From the NCBI GenBank assembly GCA_002381185.1, contig DFOA01000033.1, positions 115,383 to 179,382 on the forward strand: a stretch of DNA of 64,000 nucleotides, given 5' to 3'. This stretch comes from Firmicutes bacterium UBA3553 (GTDB lineage: Bacteria; Bacillota; Clostridia; Tissierellales; Sedimentibacteraceae). Below, in pieces: positions 1-8,439 of this stretch; the first letter of the stretch is position 1; each line of letters opens with the position of its first letter. The notes under the pieces were generated by a model, which was not told where the DNA came from, did not search any database, and saw only the letters and a list, made by a program, of their open reading frames with translations. The translations under genes were made by a program, and so were the position numbers.

Positions 1-443
1 TCTTTTGTTAAGTTGTCTTTAACTGTTAATACAGGATTGTTAGGATTTACTCCCAATGTTAAAGCATCAATACCAACCTTAAACTCCTTAAGTTCAGGAA
101 GCTGGTCTTTTTCTGTATCCTTAACGGTTCTTGCAACCATACCGAAGTCGCTTGTCTTATCTATAACTGATTTTACACCTTGTCCTGATCCGCCTGCTGA
201 AACATATATTGAAATATTTTCTTCAGGGAATGAAGAATCAACCTTGTCCCAAGTTACATTGCCTTCAATAAAATTAGTAGAGATAGACGCCATTACAGGA
301 GCAAGAGTTGATGAACCGTTAAATAATATCTGCGGTACAAATCCATTTTCTTCAACAACTGGTGCCTCTGTTGGTGCAGCTGCGCATCCAGCCAATACAA
401 GCATTAAAACTAAAATAATACCTAAAACATTTAACTTTTTCAT
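1..443 (-). CDS. PstS-like phosphate-binding lipoprotein (3' part outside window)
   Basis: The first 147 codons of a minus-strand gene, read down to the left edge. It begins with a lipoprotein signal peptide: MKK, a hydrophobic stretch, then LAGC, so a lipid-anchored Cys is expected near residue 19. The mature part opens with FNGSSTLAPVM and later has VSAGGSGQGVKSV and SDFGMVAR. These match the phosphate-contacting loops of PstS-family binding proteins (GSST, then SGxG, then the D-F-G region). It would bind phosphate outside the membrane and hand it to a Pst ABC permease, which probably lies left of the window. GAGGTG sits 7 bases before the ATG. Family is clear; the substrate is inferred, since related proteins can bind other oxyanions. 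Confidence 0.8.
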   Translation of the reverse strand, partial: MKKLNVLGIILVLMLVLAGCAAAPTEAPVVEENGFVPQILFNGSSTLAPVMASISTNFIEGNVTWDKVDSSFPEENISIYVSAGGSGQGVKSVIDKTSDFGMVARTVKDTEKDQLPELKEFKVGIDALTLGVNPNNPVLTVKDNLTK

Positions 444-660
444 TTATACACCTCATGTTCTCATATTGTTAAAAATTTTTCATCCGATTAATAATATAAC
501 ATAAATAAATATTTAAACATAATAAAACATTTTTATGGTATTTGCCAATAATTATAAAAAATGGTTATAGTTAAACAAAAATATTTAAATATTTAAAACC
601 ACTGTTGCAATATGGAAATTTATTGTATAATATTCACATAATTTAACCAAGGGGTAATTT

Positions 661-1383
661 ATGGACATTCTAAAAAAAGAAGCGGTATCAGAACATACTA
701 AATGCAGTTGCAGTTTTAATGGACTGTGCACATCAAAAATTGCACTTTTCAGTATGCTTGATTTGGAGGAACAAAACGAACTTATATACAAGGCAAAGCA
801 TTTGAATTATAAAAAAGGTGACATAATATTCCGAGAGTCGGACCCGGCAGATAAAATAATCATAGTACGTTACGGCAAAATCAAGCTTAACCATTTTTCT
901 CAGGAAGGCAAGGAATTTGTTATTGATATTCTCGTTGAAAGCGATATTTATGGAGAACAGAATATTTTCAGCGGAGGAAATTTTAATGTAAATGCAGTTG
1001 TCTTGGAGACTACAGGTGTCTGTCTTATTTCCCAATCAGATATCCAAAAGATGATTATTAACCGCCCTGAAGTGGGTATTAAGCTGTTAAGCGTAATCGG
1101 TTCTAAATTATCTTCGGCAAATGAGCTTATAGAGTTGTTGTCTATCAATGATGCAAAGACAAGGCTGGCAGGATTTCTTCTGTATAGAAGTACCCGGATA
1201 AAAAAAGATTTAATAGAATTGTCCCGTGACGATATAGCAGCATACATAAATCTTACCCGAGAGACTGTCAGCAGAAAACTTAATGAATTAAGCGATGAGG
1301 GAATTATAGAACTCAACGGCCACAGAAAAATCAAAATAGCAGACATGGAAACACTAAGAGCAATTTTTGAATTCGGAAATTAA
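661..1383 (+). CDS. Crp/Fnr-family transcriptional regulator with FNR-like cysteines
   Basis: A 240-residue one-component regulator. An N-terminal arm carries Cys15, Cys17 and Cys23. A cyclic-nucleotide-binding-type beta barrel spans roughly residues 30-145 (KKGDIIFRESDPADKIIIVRYGKIK), followed by a dimer helix and a winged HTH at about 190-235 (LSRDDIAAYINLTRETVSRKL). The recognition helix T-R-E-T-V-S-R-K is typical of FNR/CRP proteins. Cys121 falls where E. coli FNR has its fourth cluster ligand (Cys122), so an oxygen- or NO-sensitive Fe-S cluster is plausible but not shown. The gene ends 118 bases before fprA, and the gap holds a CRP/FNR-like palindrome. AAGGGG precedes the ATG. It could instead be an HcpR-type nitrosative-stress regulator. 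Confidence 0.85.
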   Translation: MDILKKEAVSEHTKCSCSFNGLCTSKIALFSMLDLEEQNELIYKAKHLNYKKGDIIFRESDPADKIIIVRYGKIKLNHFSQEGKEFVIDILVESDIYGEQNIFSGGNFNVNAVVLETTGVCLISQSDIQKMIINRPEVGIKLLSVIGSKLSSANELIELLSINDAKTRLAGFLLYRSTRIKKDLIELSRDDIAAYINLTRETVSRKLNELSDEGIIELNGHRKIKIADMETLRAIFEFGN

Positions 1384-1392
1384 TTTTAAAGA

Positions 1393-1434
1393 GTGATTTA
1401 AATCACGGTTTGTAATTTCCGGACCTACTATAAT
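1393..1434 (+). promoter_or_regulatory. FNR/CRP-type operator and promoter of fprA
   Basis: A perfect 14-bp palindrome, GTGATTTAAATCAC (1393-1406), is followed by a consensus -10 hexamer TATAAT at 1429-1434 with no good -35. A start near 1441 puts the palindrome centre at -41.5, the classical class II activator position where the regulator replaces the -35 contact. Half-sites GTGA/TCAC are CRP-like. The neighbouring Crp/Fnr gene is the obvious candidate to bind it. Confidence 0.7.
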
Positions 1435-1501
1435 AAGGACATAATAAAGAATTAATGAGAAGAGCTAAACATTCTCATTTTAAATAATTAGGAGGATAAA
1501 A

Positions 1502-2692
1502 ATGAAAAAACTTGTAAAAAATAATGTTTATTGGGTAGGAAAAATGGACTGGGAGCTGGAATCATTTCATGGAGCAGATTATTCCATTAATCACGGCTCA
1601 AGTCAAAATGCATATTTAATTCAAGAAGAAAAGACAGTATTGATTGATACTGTATGGAAACCGCATTCTACGGAGTTTGTGGACAATCTGGAATCAGAAA
1701 TTGATTTGAAAAAAATAGACTTTATTGTAATGAATCATGGTGAGATTGATCACAGTGGATCATTGCCGACATTGATGGAGAAAATACCAGGGACACCGAT
1801 ATATTGCACGGCAAATGGAGTTAAGTCACTAACAGGACAGTTTCACCATCCTGAGTGGAATTTCCAGGTGGTGAAAACCGGAGACTCCATCGATATAGGA
1901 AATGGAAAGAAGCTGGTATTTGTTGAAATGAAAATGCTGCACTGGCCGGACAGCATGGCGACATATCTGACAGGAGACAACATTCTGTTTTCCAATGATG
2001 CTTTCGGACAACACTATGCAGTTGAAGAACTGTTCAATGACAAGGCAGATCAATGCAAGTTGTGGGAAGAGGCCATGAAATATTATGCAAATATTCTGAA
2101 CCCATTATCACCGCTTGTTAAAAAGAAAATAGAAGAGGTTGTAGCTTTAAACCTTCCAATAGATATTATAGCACCAAGCCATGGCGCCATATGGAGAGAT
2201 AATCCACTGCAGATAATAGAAAAATATTATGAATGGTCTAAAGACTATCAGGAAGATCAGGTAACTGTTGTCTATGACACAATGTGGGATGGAACAAAGC
2301 AGCTTGCACATAAGATAGCATCGGAAATTTCGGGAATTTCTCCAAATACACGTGTGAAAATATACAATATCTCTCACACAAACAAAAATGACATCATGAC
2401 AGAGGTGTTTAAATCAAAGGCGATTGCAGTCGGTTCTCCGACCGTAGGTCAGAATATCCTTTCCTCTGTGGGCGGATGGATAGACTTTTTGAAAGAATTG
2501 AAATTTAAAAATAAGAAAGCAGCGGTGTTCGGATGCTACGGCTGGAGCGGAGAATCTACAAAGGTCCTTCGCGAAAGATTGACAGATTCAGGCTTTGAGG
2601 TTGTGGAACCTGAAATCAAATGCAACTGGAACCCGGAAAACGCAGATTTAAATAAAGCTTCAGAAATTGCAAAAGCTCTTATGGAGAAATAA
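1502..2692 (+). CDS. fprA: Flavodiiron protein, FprA type (O2/NO reductase)
   Basis: A 396-residue cytosolic A-type flavoprotein. The N-terminal metallo-beta-lactamase-like half has the diiron ligand set: His79-x-Glu81-x-Asp83 (NHGEIDHSGS), His147 (LHWPDSM), Asp166 (SNDAFGQHY) and His227 (PSHGAIWR). The C-terminal flavodoxin-like half starts near residue 253, with the FMN phosphate loop around VVYDTMWDGTK and later FGCYGWSGE. Such proteins take electrons from rubredoxin or F420-type donors and reduce O2 to water or NO to N2O, protecting anaerobes. No rubredoxin domain is fused, so the donor is encoded elsewhere. A single-gene unit: AGGAGG lies 6 bases before the ATG, a terminator follows, and the FNR-like palindrome lies upstream. 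Confidence 0.95.
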   Translation: MKKLVKNNVYWVGKMDWELESFHGADYSINHGSSQNAYLIQEEKTVLIDTVWKPHSTEFVDNLESEIDLKKIDFIVMNHGEIDHSGSLPTLMEKIPGTPIYCTANGVKSLTGQFHHPEWNFQVVKTGDSIDIGNGKKLVFVEMKMLHWPDSMATYLTGDNILFSNDAFGQHYAVEELFNDKADQCKLWEEAMKYYANILNPLSPLVKKKIEEVVALNLPIDIIAPSHGAIWRDNPLQIIEKYYEWSKDYQEDQVTVVYDTMWDGTKQLAHKIASEISGISPNTRVKIYNISHTNKNDIMTEVFKSKAIAVGSPTVGQNILSSVGGWIDFLKELKFKNKKAAVFGCYGWSGESTKVLRERLTDSGFEVVEPEIKCNWNPENADLNKASEIAKALMEK

Positions 2693-2704
2693 CAAAAACA
2701 TTAG

Positions 2705-2740
2705 CCTGTCATTTGTTGAACAAATGACAGGTATTTTATT
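2705..2740 (+). terminator. Rho-independent terminator after fprA
   Basis: Inverted arms CCTGTCATTTGTT and AACAAATGACAGG (2705-2731) form a strong hairpin, followed by the T-rich run tattttatt. Confidence 0.85.
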
Positions 2741-2865
2741 GTTAAAATTATGAGCCTAAATTATAATTTTATGGTTAATTATGTTTATTGATGATATAAT
2801 TGAATTGTTAATGTTTACACAATTAGAGCGTATACTTATATAAATTGAAACAAGAGGGAATGAAT

Positions 2866-4626
2866 ATGGACGTTACCGGACTAATGGACAATAAAAACAT
2901 TATTATAACTGACAGCAACTATGATATTATTTACGCGGGCTCTAATATTACAAAGTATTTTAATAAAAGGTACGTTGCTGACATAGGTTATAAAAGCTCT
3001 TTTATGGAAAAAAATGATGTAGTAATTTTAGTTGAAAGCAGTTTTAAGAAAAATAAAGAGTATGATAACAAAGATTTGGAATTTATCGGAATAAAAAATG
3101 AATTAAAAAATGTTGACAGTTTCATTGTTATTGGTAATTACCGCAATAAGGAAGTTCAGCCTATTTTTAAATCTGATGCGGAGTATTTGAATATAAACAC
3201 TATATTCTGCGGTACAGAAATCTTTGTAGAAATGAGCAGCACTCAGAATCATTGCCTGGTGAAAGTTAACAGTATTAACATTAAGTGCAATCTAGAAGAG
3301 TTTACAAACCAATTAATTCTAATAAACGAAGAAGGCATAAAATATTTTAGAGATGAGTGCCGCCAAAGCAGATTAAATAAAATAAGTGATATTTTGAATG
3401 GCTTTAAGTTTAATGAATATATAAAATATATTGATAATATTAATATTCAAAATTTAGTACAAGCAGATATTGCAGATTCTCTTATAAATAATATTGAGAC
3501 AGAAGGAGAAGTGTATATTAAACTTCACAATTCATATATAAGAGCAGCTAAAATGTCTCTTGGACGAAAAAGCGGGATTTACCATATGTTTATGATTGAA
3601 GACCAGCAGGATATTTTCGAATCAATAAATTTAAAAATCAATAAGTATGACAATCTGGAAGAACGCAATAAGGATAATAAGATAATAAGTGAATTTATAT
3701 CTTCATATAAAATATTGGGACAAAATGAAAATACAAGCAAGGTAAAGAATCTATTAAAAAAAGCATCAACTACAAATATAACAATAATGCTTCTTGGCGA
3801 AAGCGGAACAGGCAAGACATTTGTGGCACATGAAATACATAAAAACAGTAAGCGGCATAACGAAGCATTCATTCATGTCAACTGTGCTTCCATACCATAT
3901 AATTTAATAGAAAGTGAATTGTTCGGATATAGTGAAGGTGCCTTTACAGGAGCGAAAAAGGGCGGGAAAAAGGGATTTTTTGAATTGGCGGATAGGGGGA
4001 CAATATTTCTTGATGAAATTGCGGAAATGCCCATAGAACTCCAGGGAAGGTTATTGGAAGTAATTCAAAATAAAACCTTTTACAGAGTAGGCGGTACTGA
4101 AAAAATACATATAGATGTAAGGTTGATTGCAGCAACAAATAAGAATTTAAAAAATTTAATTTCAGAAAATAAATTCAGAGAAGATTTATATTACAGAATA
4201 AATGTGTTTCCTATAGAACTGCCGCCCTTAAGAGAAAGAATGACAGACCTATATGTGATAGTATCTAAGTTATTGCCCGATATATGCAGCAGAATGGAAG
4301 TCGAACCGTTAATTTTAAGCCCTGAGGCTTTTGAAAAAATGAAGACGTATGATTGGCCGGGTAATATCAGAGAACTTGAAAATATATTGGAAAAAGCCAT
4401 TATAATGAGTGAAGGGAAATTTATTAAGCCGGAAGATATATTAATAAACGAAAAAATCAATAAAGCAGGCAATATGACACTTAAGGAAATGAAGGAAGAG
4501 TACGAAAAAAATATTATCATAGATACTTTGAATAAATTTAACGGAGAAAAAATTAAAACAGCAAAGTATTTAGGATTAGGGCGAACAAGCTTATTTGAAA
4601 AAATAAAGAAGTATGATATAGTCTAG
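2866..4626 (+). CDS. Sigma-54-dependent activator (enhancer-binding protein) of the peptidase/amidohydrolase locus
   Basis: A 586-residue activator. The ATG at 2866 is chosen because GAGGG ends 7 bases before it; upstream in-frame codons are worse placed. The first ~280 residues match no sensor domain I recognise and are probably the ligand-sensing part. The AAA+ domain has Walker A GESGTGKT (311-318), the sigma-54 contact loop GAFTGA (358-363) and Walker B TIFLDEI near 380. The Fis-type HTH is at the C-terminus (KTAKYLGLGRTSLFEKIKK). It should hydrolyse ATP to open sigma-54 promoters; the clearest one nearby is at 5547, before the permease. The next gene, a catalytically dead beta-lactamase-like protein, starts only 16 bases after the stop, so the two are probably co-transcribed. 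Confidence 0.93.
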   Translation: MDVTGLMDNKNIIITDSNYDIIYAGSNITKYFNKRYVADIGYKSSFMEKNDVVILVESSFKKNKEYDNKDLEFIGIKNELKNVDSFIVIGNYRNKEVQPIFKSDAEYLNINTIFCGTEIFVEMSSTQNHCLVKVNSINIKCNLEEFTNQLILINEEGIKYFRDECRQSRLNKISDILNGFKFNEYIKYIDNINIQNLVQADIADSLINNIETEGEVYIKLHNSYIRAAKMSLGRKSGIYHMFMIEDQQDIFESINLKINKYDNLEERNKDNKIISEFISSYKILGQNENTSKVKNLLKKASTTNITIMLLGESGTGKTFVAHEIHKNSKRHNEAFIHVNCASIPYNLIESELFGYSEGAFTGAKKGGKKGFFELADRGTIFLDEIAEMPIELQGRLLEVIQNKTFYRVGGTEKIHIDVRLIAATNKNLKNLISENKFREDLYYRINVFPIELPPLRERMTDLYVIVSKLLPDICSRMEVEPLILSPEAFEKMKTYDWPGNIRELENILEKAIIMSEGKFIKPEDILINEKINKAGNMTLKEMKEEYEKNIIIDTLNKFNGEKIKTAKYLGLGRTSLFEKIKKYDIV

Positions 4627-4642
4627 ATGTTAGGAGATAAAT

Positions 4643-5437
4643 ATGTTATTATCAAAAATAAAGGATAGAATAGGAAATCTTGAAGGCAGATTCGGGATAT
4701 ATTATTTAGATATAAACAGCGGCGAAGACTGTTATGTTGGAAATACAGACAGGTTTATATCAGCCGGCATATTGAAGTTTCAAGTATTAATAGAAGTATT
4801 CAGGCAATTGGAAGATAAAATCATCGGTAAAAATGATATTTATGTTTTAAAGGACGAAGATAAGGTAACATCAATAGGCGCATTGAGCAATATACATGAA
4901 GGCATTAGGCTTACAATAGAGGATTTATATAAGGTTATGATAGCTGTCAGTGATAATACGGCTTGTAATGTATTAATTAAGATTTTAGGCATGGATAATA
5001 TTAATAAAACCATGGATGATTTAGGTTTCGCCAATACTAAGGTGAACAGATTATTATATGACTATGAGAGCAGAGAACGGGGTCTCGAAAATTATTATTC
5101 ATTGAAGGAAATGGCGGAAGCCTTCATCAGATTATATGAGGGACAGCTTATTTCAAAGCAGGCCAGTAACGAAATTCTTACAATCCTTAAGTTTCAGCAG
5201 AGAAGTTATATAATGCCGTATTATTTTGGCGAAAATATTGAAATTGCACATCAGGTCGGGGAAGATGAGGGCATAATACATGATTTAGGTATAATCTACG
5301 CTGAGAATCCATTCGTGTTGTGTATGGGAGCTGACGGTGTTGATACAAGAAAGACGGAAAGCGTGATGCGCGATATAGCATATATATGCTACAAGAATTC
5401 AACAGACACAACAAAATGTTCGGAAAGCCGGACTTAA
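4643..5437 (+). CDS. Class A beta-lactamase-fold protein lacking catalytic residues (pseudoenzyme)
   Basis: A 264-residue protein without a signal peptide, so probably cytosolic. It aligns along its length with the gene at 8440. The SxxK nucleophile motif of that relative (ASVIK) reads AGILK here: Gly42 stands where Ser should be, with Lys45 kept. The SDN motif is intact (103-105), but the KTG triad reads QVG (204-206). Loss of the nucleophile and the KTG residues argues against hydrolysis, while the rest of the fold is well kept. Its close placement behind the sigma-54 activator suggests a binding or sensing role, for example presenting the pathway substrate to the activator; that is inference. 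AGGAG precedes the ATG and a terminator follows. Confidence 0.8.
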   Translation: MLLSKIKDRIGNLEGRFGIYYLDINSGEDCYVGNTDRFISAGILKFQVLIEVFRQLEDKIIGKNDIYVLKDEDKVTSIGALSNIHEGIRLTIEDLYKVMIAVSDNTACNVLIKILGMDNINKTMDDLGFANTKVNRLLYDYESRERGLENYYSLKEMAEAFIRLYEGQLISKQASNEILTILKFQQRSYIMPYYFGENIEIAHQVGEDEGIIHDLGIIYAENPFVLCMGADGVDTRKTESVMRDIAYICYKNSTDTTKCSESRT

Positions 5438-5460
5438 GGTTTGATTAACCGAACCTATAA

Positions 5461-5500
5461 GGCAGAATAAATAAGCTGTTATTTATCTGTCTTTTTTATT
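5461..5500 (+). terminator. Terminator after the activator/pseudoenzyme pair
   Basis: A hairpin from GGCAGAATAAATAA and its near-complement TTATTTATCTGTC is followed by ttttttatttta. It separates the activator unit from the sigma-54 promoter downstream. Confidence 0.75.
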
Positions 5501-5546
5501 TTATTGAAATATACATATTTAATTATCTGACTTGATCTGAGGAAAG

Positions 5547-5563
5547 TTGGCACAGAATATGCT
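5547..5563 (+). promoter_or_regulatory. Sigma-54 (-24/-12) promoter of the permease-amidohydrolase-hydrolase operon
   Basis: TTGGCACAGAATATGCT matches the -24 element TTGGCAC and a -12 element ATGC, with exact GG-N10-GC spacing. Transcription would start near 5574, 51 bases before the permease ATG. A short dyad AGGTT-N10-AACCT at 5437-5456, around -127, is a weak candidate activator site. Confidence 0.8.
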
Positions 5564-5624
5564 TATAGTATATTAACTTCATATGGGTGTTTAACACCTA
5601 AATAAATTCTTTATAGGAGGAAAT

Positions 5625-7010
5625 ATGAGTAAAAGTTCTACTAATGTGAGCAGCGGCTTTCACAAGGAAATTGGTTTGTTCGGGGGTATCAGCCTGGTTG
5701 CGGGAATGACAATAGGTTCAGGTATCTATTATTTAGGCAGTTATGTTTTACAGCGTGCTGAGATGAGTATTGGCATGGCATTGCTTTGCTGGATAATCGG
5801 CGGAATAGTATCCATACTTGGAGGGCTGTGTTTTGCAGAACTTGGAGCTTCAATGCCTGTAGCAGGTGGTATGACAATATATCTTAGCAAGGCATATAAT
5901 CCGGCAGTAGGATTTATAAATGGTTTTTCACTGTTATTTATTAACGGGTCCGGTTCTATTGCCGCACTGTCTATAGCATTCATTACGGCCTTTAATGCTA
6001 TAATACCTATGAGTGAAATTACTGTTAAAATTTTTGCCGTAATTATAATTATATTATTTACTGCTTTAAATTACAGAGGAGTCAAAGTCGCTACATTGTT
6101 TCAAAACTTTACTATGGTAGGAAGAGTAATTCCGTTATTTCTTATTATTCTGTTAGGACTGACAATGGGTAATGAAAAGGTCAATTTAAGTATTTTACCT
6201 GCAAATGCACCGTCAAGTATAAGCGGAATTATTACTATGATAGCATTTGCAACATTTGCAAGCTTATGGGCTTATGAGGGCTGGACTAATTTAAATACTG
6301 TTGCGGAAGAAATGAAAAATCCTAAAAAAGATCTTCCTTTATCTATTATTATTTCACTCACTTTTATTACAATTATTTATACAGTTTTTAATTTTGCCAT
6401 TTATAAGGTACTGCCATTAAATGAAATATCCGCAATGATACAATCTGATAATATTTATCTTGGTTCAGAGGTTGCAAGCAGATTAATGGGTAATTTAGGA
6501 TTTTATGTTGTGCTCATAGGAATGTCTGTCGGCATAATCGGAACAATAAATGGTGATGTGCTGACATTTCCCCGTACATATTACGCAATGGCTAAGGAAG
6601 GCTATTGTCCTAAGTCCTTTGGAGAGCTGCATCCAAAGTATGGAATACCTCATGTTGCTACATTAGTACAGGCAGTTATTGCAATTATACTGGTTTTAAT
6701 GAGAAACCTTGAACAGTTAACAGGCCTGGTTATATTCACCAGTGCAGCATTAAATATGCTTGCTGTAGGTGCAGTCTTAGTTTTCAGAAAAAAATATCCT
6801 GAATTAGAAAGACCGTACAAGGTATGGGGAGGGGTTCCGACTGTTATAGTTACATTAATTTTGTTTGCTGTATTGCTCATTAATGAATTTATAAGCAATC
6901 CGGTTAATTCTTTAATAGGATTAATAGTTCCGGCAATAGGATTTATTGTTTACTTCTACTTTAAGAAGAAAAATTCCGGAGCAGATTACAGCGGAGACAA
7001 TATTGAATAA
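5625..7010 (+). CDS. APC-superfamily amino acid/amine permease
   Basis: A 461-residue integral membrane protein with about 12 hydrophobic segments. The first helix carries the APC-family signature GGISLVAGMTIGSGIYYLG, with the small-residue break that binds the substrate backbone. A second conserved stretch, ATFASLWAYEGWTNLNTVAEEMKNPKKDLP, is near residues 205-235. These proteins import amino acids or small amines by proton symport or by exchange. Its place as first gene after the sigma-54 promoter, before an amidohydrolase and a serine hydrolase, suggests it imports the locus substrate or exchanges it for the product. The exact substrate cannot be read from the sequence. AGGAGG lies 6 bases before the ATG. 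Confidence 0.92.
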   Translation: MSKSSTNVSSGFHKEIGLFGGISLVAGMTIGSGIYYLGSYVLQRAEMSIGMALLCWIIGGIVSILGGLCFAELGASMPVAGGMTIYLSKAYNPAVGFINGFSLLFINGSGSIAALSIAFITAFNAIIPMSEITVKIFAVIIIILFTALNYRGVKVATLFQNFTMVGRVIPLFLIILLGLTMGNEKVNLSILPANAPSSISGIITMIAFATFASLWAYEGWTNLNTVAEEMKNPKKDLPLSIIISLTFITIIYTVFNFAIYKVLPLNEISAMIQSDNIYLGSEVASRLMGNLGFYVVLIGMSVGIIGTINGDVLTFPRTYYAMAKEGYCPKSFGELHPKYGIPHVATLVQAVIAIILVLMRNLEQLTGLVIFTSAALNMLAVGAVLVFRKKYPELERPYKVWGGVPTVIVTLILFAVLLINEFISNPVNSLIGLIVPAIGFIVYFYFKKKNSGADYSGDNIE

Positions 7011-7042
7011 TAAATTATAAATAAAGTAAAAAGGAGTGAGCA

Positions 7043-8401
7043 ATGAAAACATTATTAATCGAAAAAGGACATATAATTGATCCTCAAAATAACATAAATG
7101 GTGCAGCGAATATATTTATAAAAGATGGAAAGATAGCTTTACTGACAGAAGAATTCATAGCAGCAGATGAAATTATTAATGCAGAGGGAAAAATTGTATG
7201 TCCTGGATTTATAGATATTCATATGCATGAGGATCCTTATGACCCTGCAGAAGATAAACTGGATAAAAGTATTGCACTTTCTATGCTGAAAATGGGGGTC
7301 ACTACAGCAATAGGAGGAAATTGCGGTGATAATGTTTATGATCCTCTAATATATCTTGACATTATAGACAAAAGAGGAACGGCAACAAACTTGGGACTAT
7401 TTGCCGGCCATACATATATCAGAAATAAATGCGGCGGTCATGATAAATATTCACCGGTAAACAATGAAACACTAAATAAGATGGTGAGTCTGGGCGAGGA
7501 ATATTTATCAGGTGGTTGTTTTGGAATTTCATATGGGTTAAAATATATTCCGGGAACTACAAATATAGAATTGACCGAAATGTCCAAGCTGTGCAAGCCA
7601 AAAGACAAATTAATAACATCCCATGTCAGATACGACGCTTCAAGAGTATTCGAAGCAGTTCAAGAAGTTGCAGATTTAGGAGAGAAATTGGATTTGCGGG
7701 TTCAAATATCCCATATAGGCAGTATGGGAGGATACGGACAGATGACTGAGCTGCTGAAGATTATTGAGGAATATAAATCCAGAGGAGTAGATATATTGTG
7801 TGATTGCTATCCATATAATGCATTCAGCACATATATCGGAGAAACAACTTATGATGATGGGTTCCTGGAAGCTTATAATGCAGATTATGACAGTGTATTG
7901 ATCTGTGATGGAAAATATGCCGGAATGAGATGTACAAAAGAAATATTTGAAGAGCTTCGTGCTGCGGCACCTATGACATTGACTGTTGGATTTTTTATGA
8001 AGGATGAAGATGTTACGGAAGCACTGCTAAGTCCTAATGTGATACTTGGCAGTGATGGCGTAAGAAATGGTGATGCAGGGCATCCAAGAGCTGCCGGAAC
8101 ATTTCCACGATTTATATCTCAATTTGCCAAGACAGGCAGAATAAGCCTGTATGACACTATAAATAAAATGACGGCCATGCCGGCTAAACGTCTGCGCTTA
8201 AGAAATAAAGGGAATTTTTCAGCCGGTTCGGATGCTGATATTGTAGTCTTTGATTACAGCAAGATACAGGATAAATCAACTTATGAGGAACCGGCTAAGG
8301 AACCTGAAGGCATAGACTATGTAATGTTAGGCGGACAAATAGCTGTTGAAAATGGCAAGGTAGTTAACGACAGTCTGGGCAAATCTGTAAGATGTGTATA
8401 G
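7043..8401 (+). CDS. D-aminoacylase-like amidohydrolase (metal-dependent)
   Basis: A 452-residue TIM-barrel amidohydrolase with the composite beta-sandwich formed by both termini. Metal and catalytic residues are visible: His60-x-His62 (GFIDIHMHED), Cys94 (GGNCGD), His194 (SHVRYDAS), His224 (QISHIGS) and Asp338 (LGSDGVRNGDAGHPRA). The Cys between strands and the S-D-G-x-R pattern resemble N-acyl-D-amino-acid deacylases rather than dihydroorotases or hydantoinases. The likely reaction is hydrolysis of an N-acyl or peptide-like amide of a D- or otherwise unusual amino acid in the cytosol. It is the middle gene of the sigma-54 operon, 32 bases after the permease and 38 before the hydrolase, with AAGGAGTG upstream. 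Family is firm, substrate unknown. Confidence 0.85.
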   Translation: MKTLLIEKGHIIDPQNNINGAANIFIKDGKIALLTEEFIAADEIINAEGKIVCPGFIDIHMHEDPYDPAEDKLDKSIALSMLKMGVTTAIGGNCGDNVYDPLIYLDIIDKRGTATNLGLFAGHTYIRNKCGGHDKYSPVNNETLNKMVSLGEEYLSGGCFGISYGLKYIPGTTNIELTEMSKLCKPKDKLITSHVRYDASRVFEAVQEVADLGEKLDLRVQISHIGSMGGYGQMTELLKIIEEYKSRGVDILCDCYPYNAFSTYIGETTYDDGFLEAYNADYDSVLICDGKYAGMRCTKEIFEELRAAAPMTLTVGFFMKDEDVTEALLSPNVILGSDGVRNGDAGHPRAAGTFPRFISQFAKTGRISLYDTINKMTAMPAKRLRLRNKGNFSAGSDADIVVFDYSKIQDKSTYEEPAKEPEGIDYVMLGGQIAVENGKVVNDSLGKSVRCV

Positions 8402-8439
8402 ATTCACTTAATACAATATCAATTTAAAGGGAGTAAAAA

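Noticed and set aside
13..504. Long plus-strand reading frame at the left edge
   Set aside because: It is the complement of the PstS-like lipoprotein gene on the minus strand, which has a proper signal peptide, ribosome site and family motifs.
948..1346. 132-residue minus-strand frame
   Set aside because: Lies wholly inside the Crp/Fnr gene, has no ribosome site and resembles no protein.
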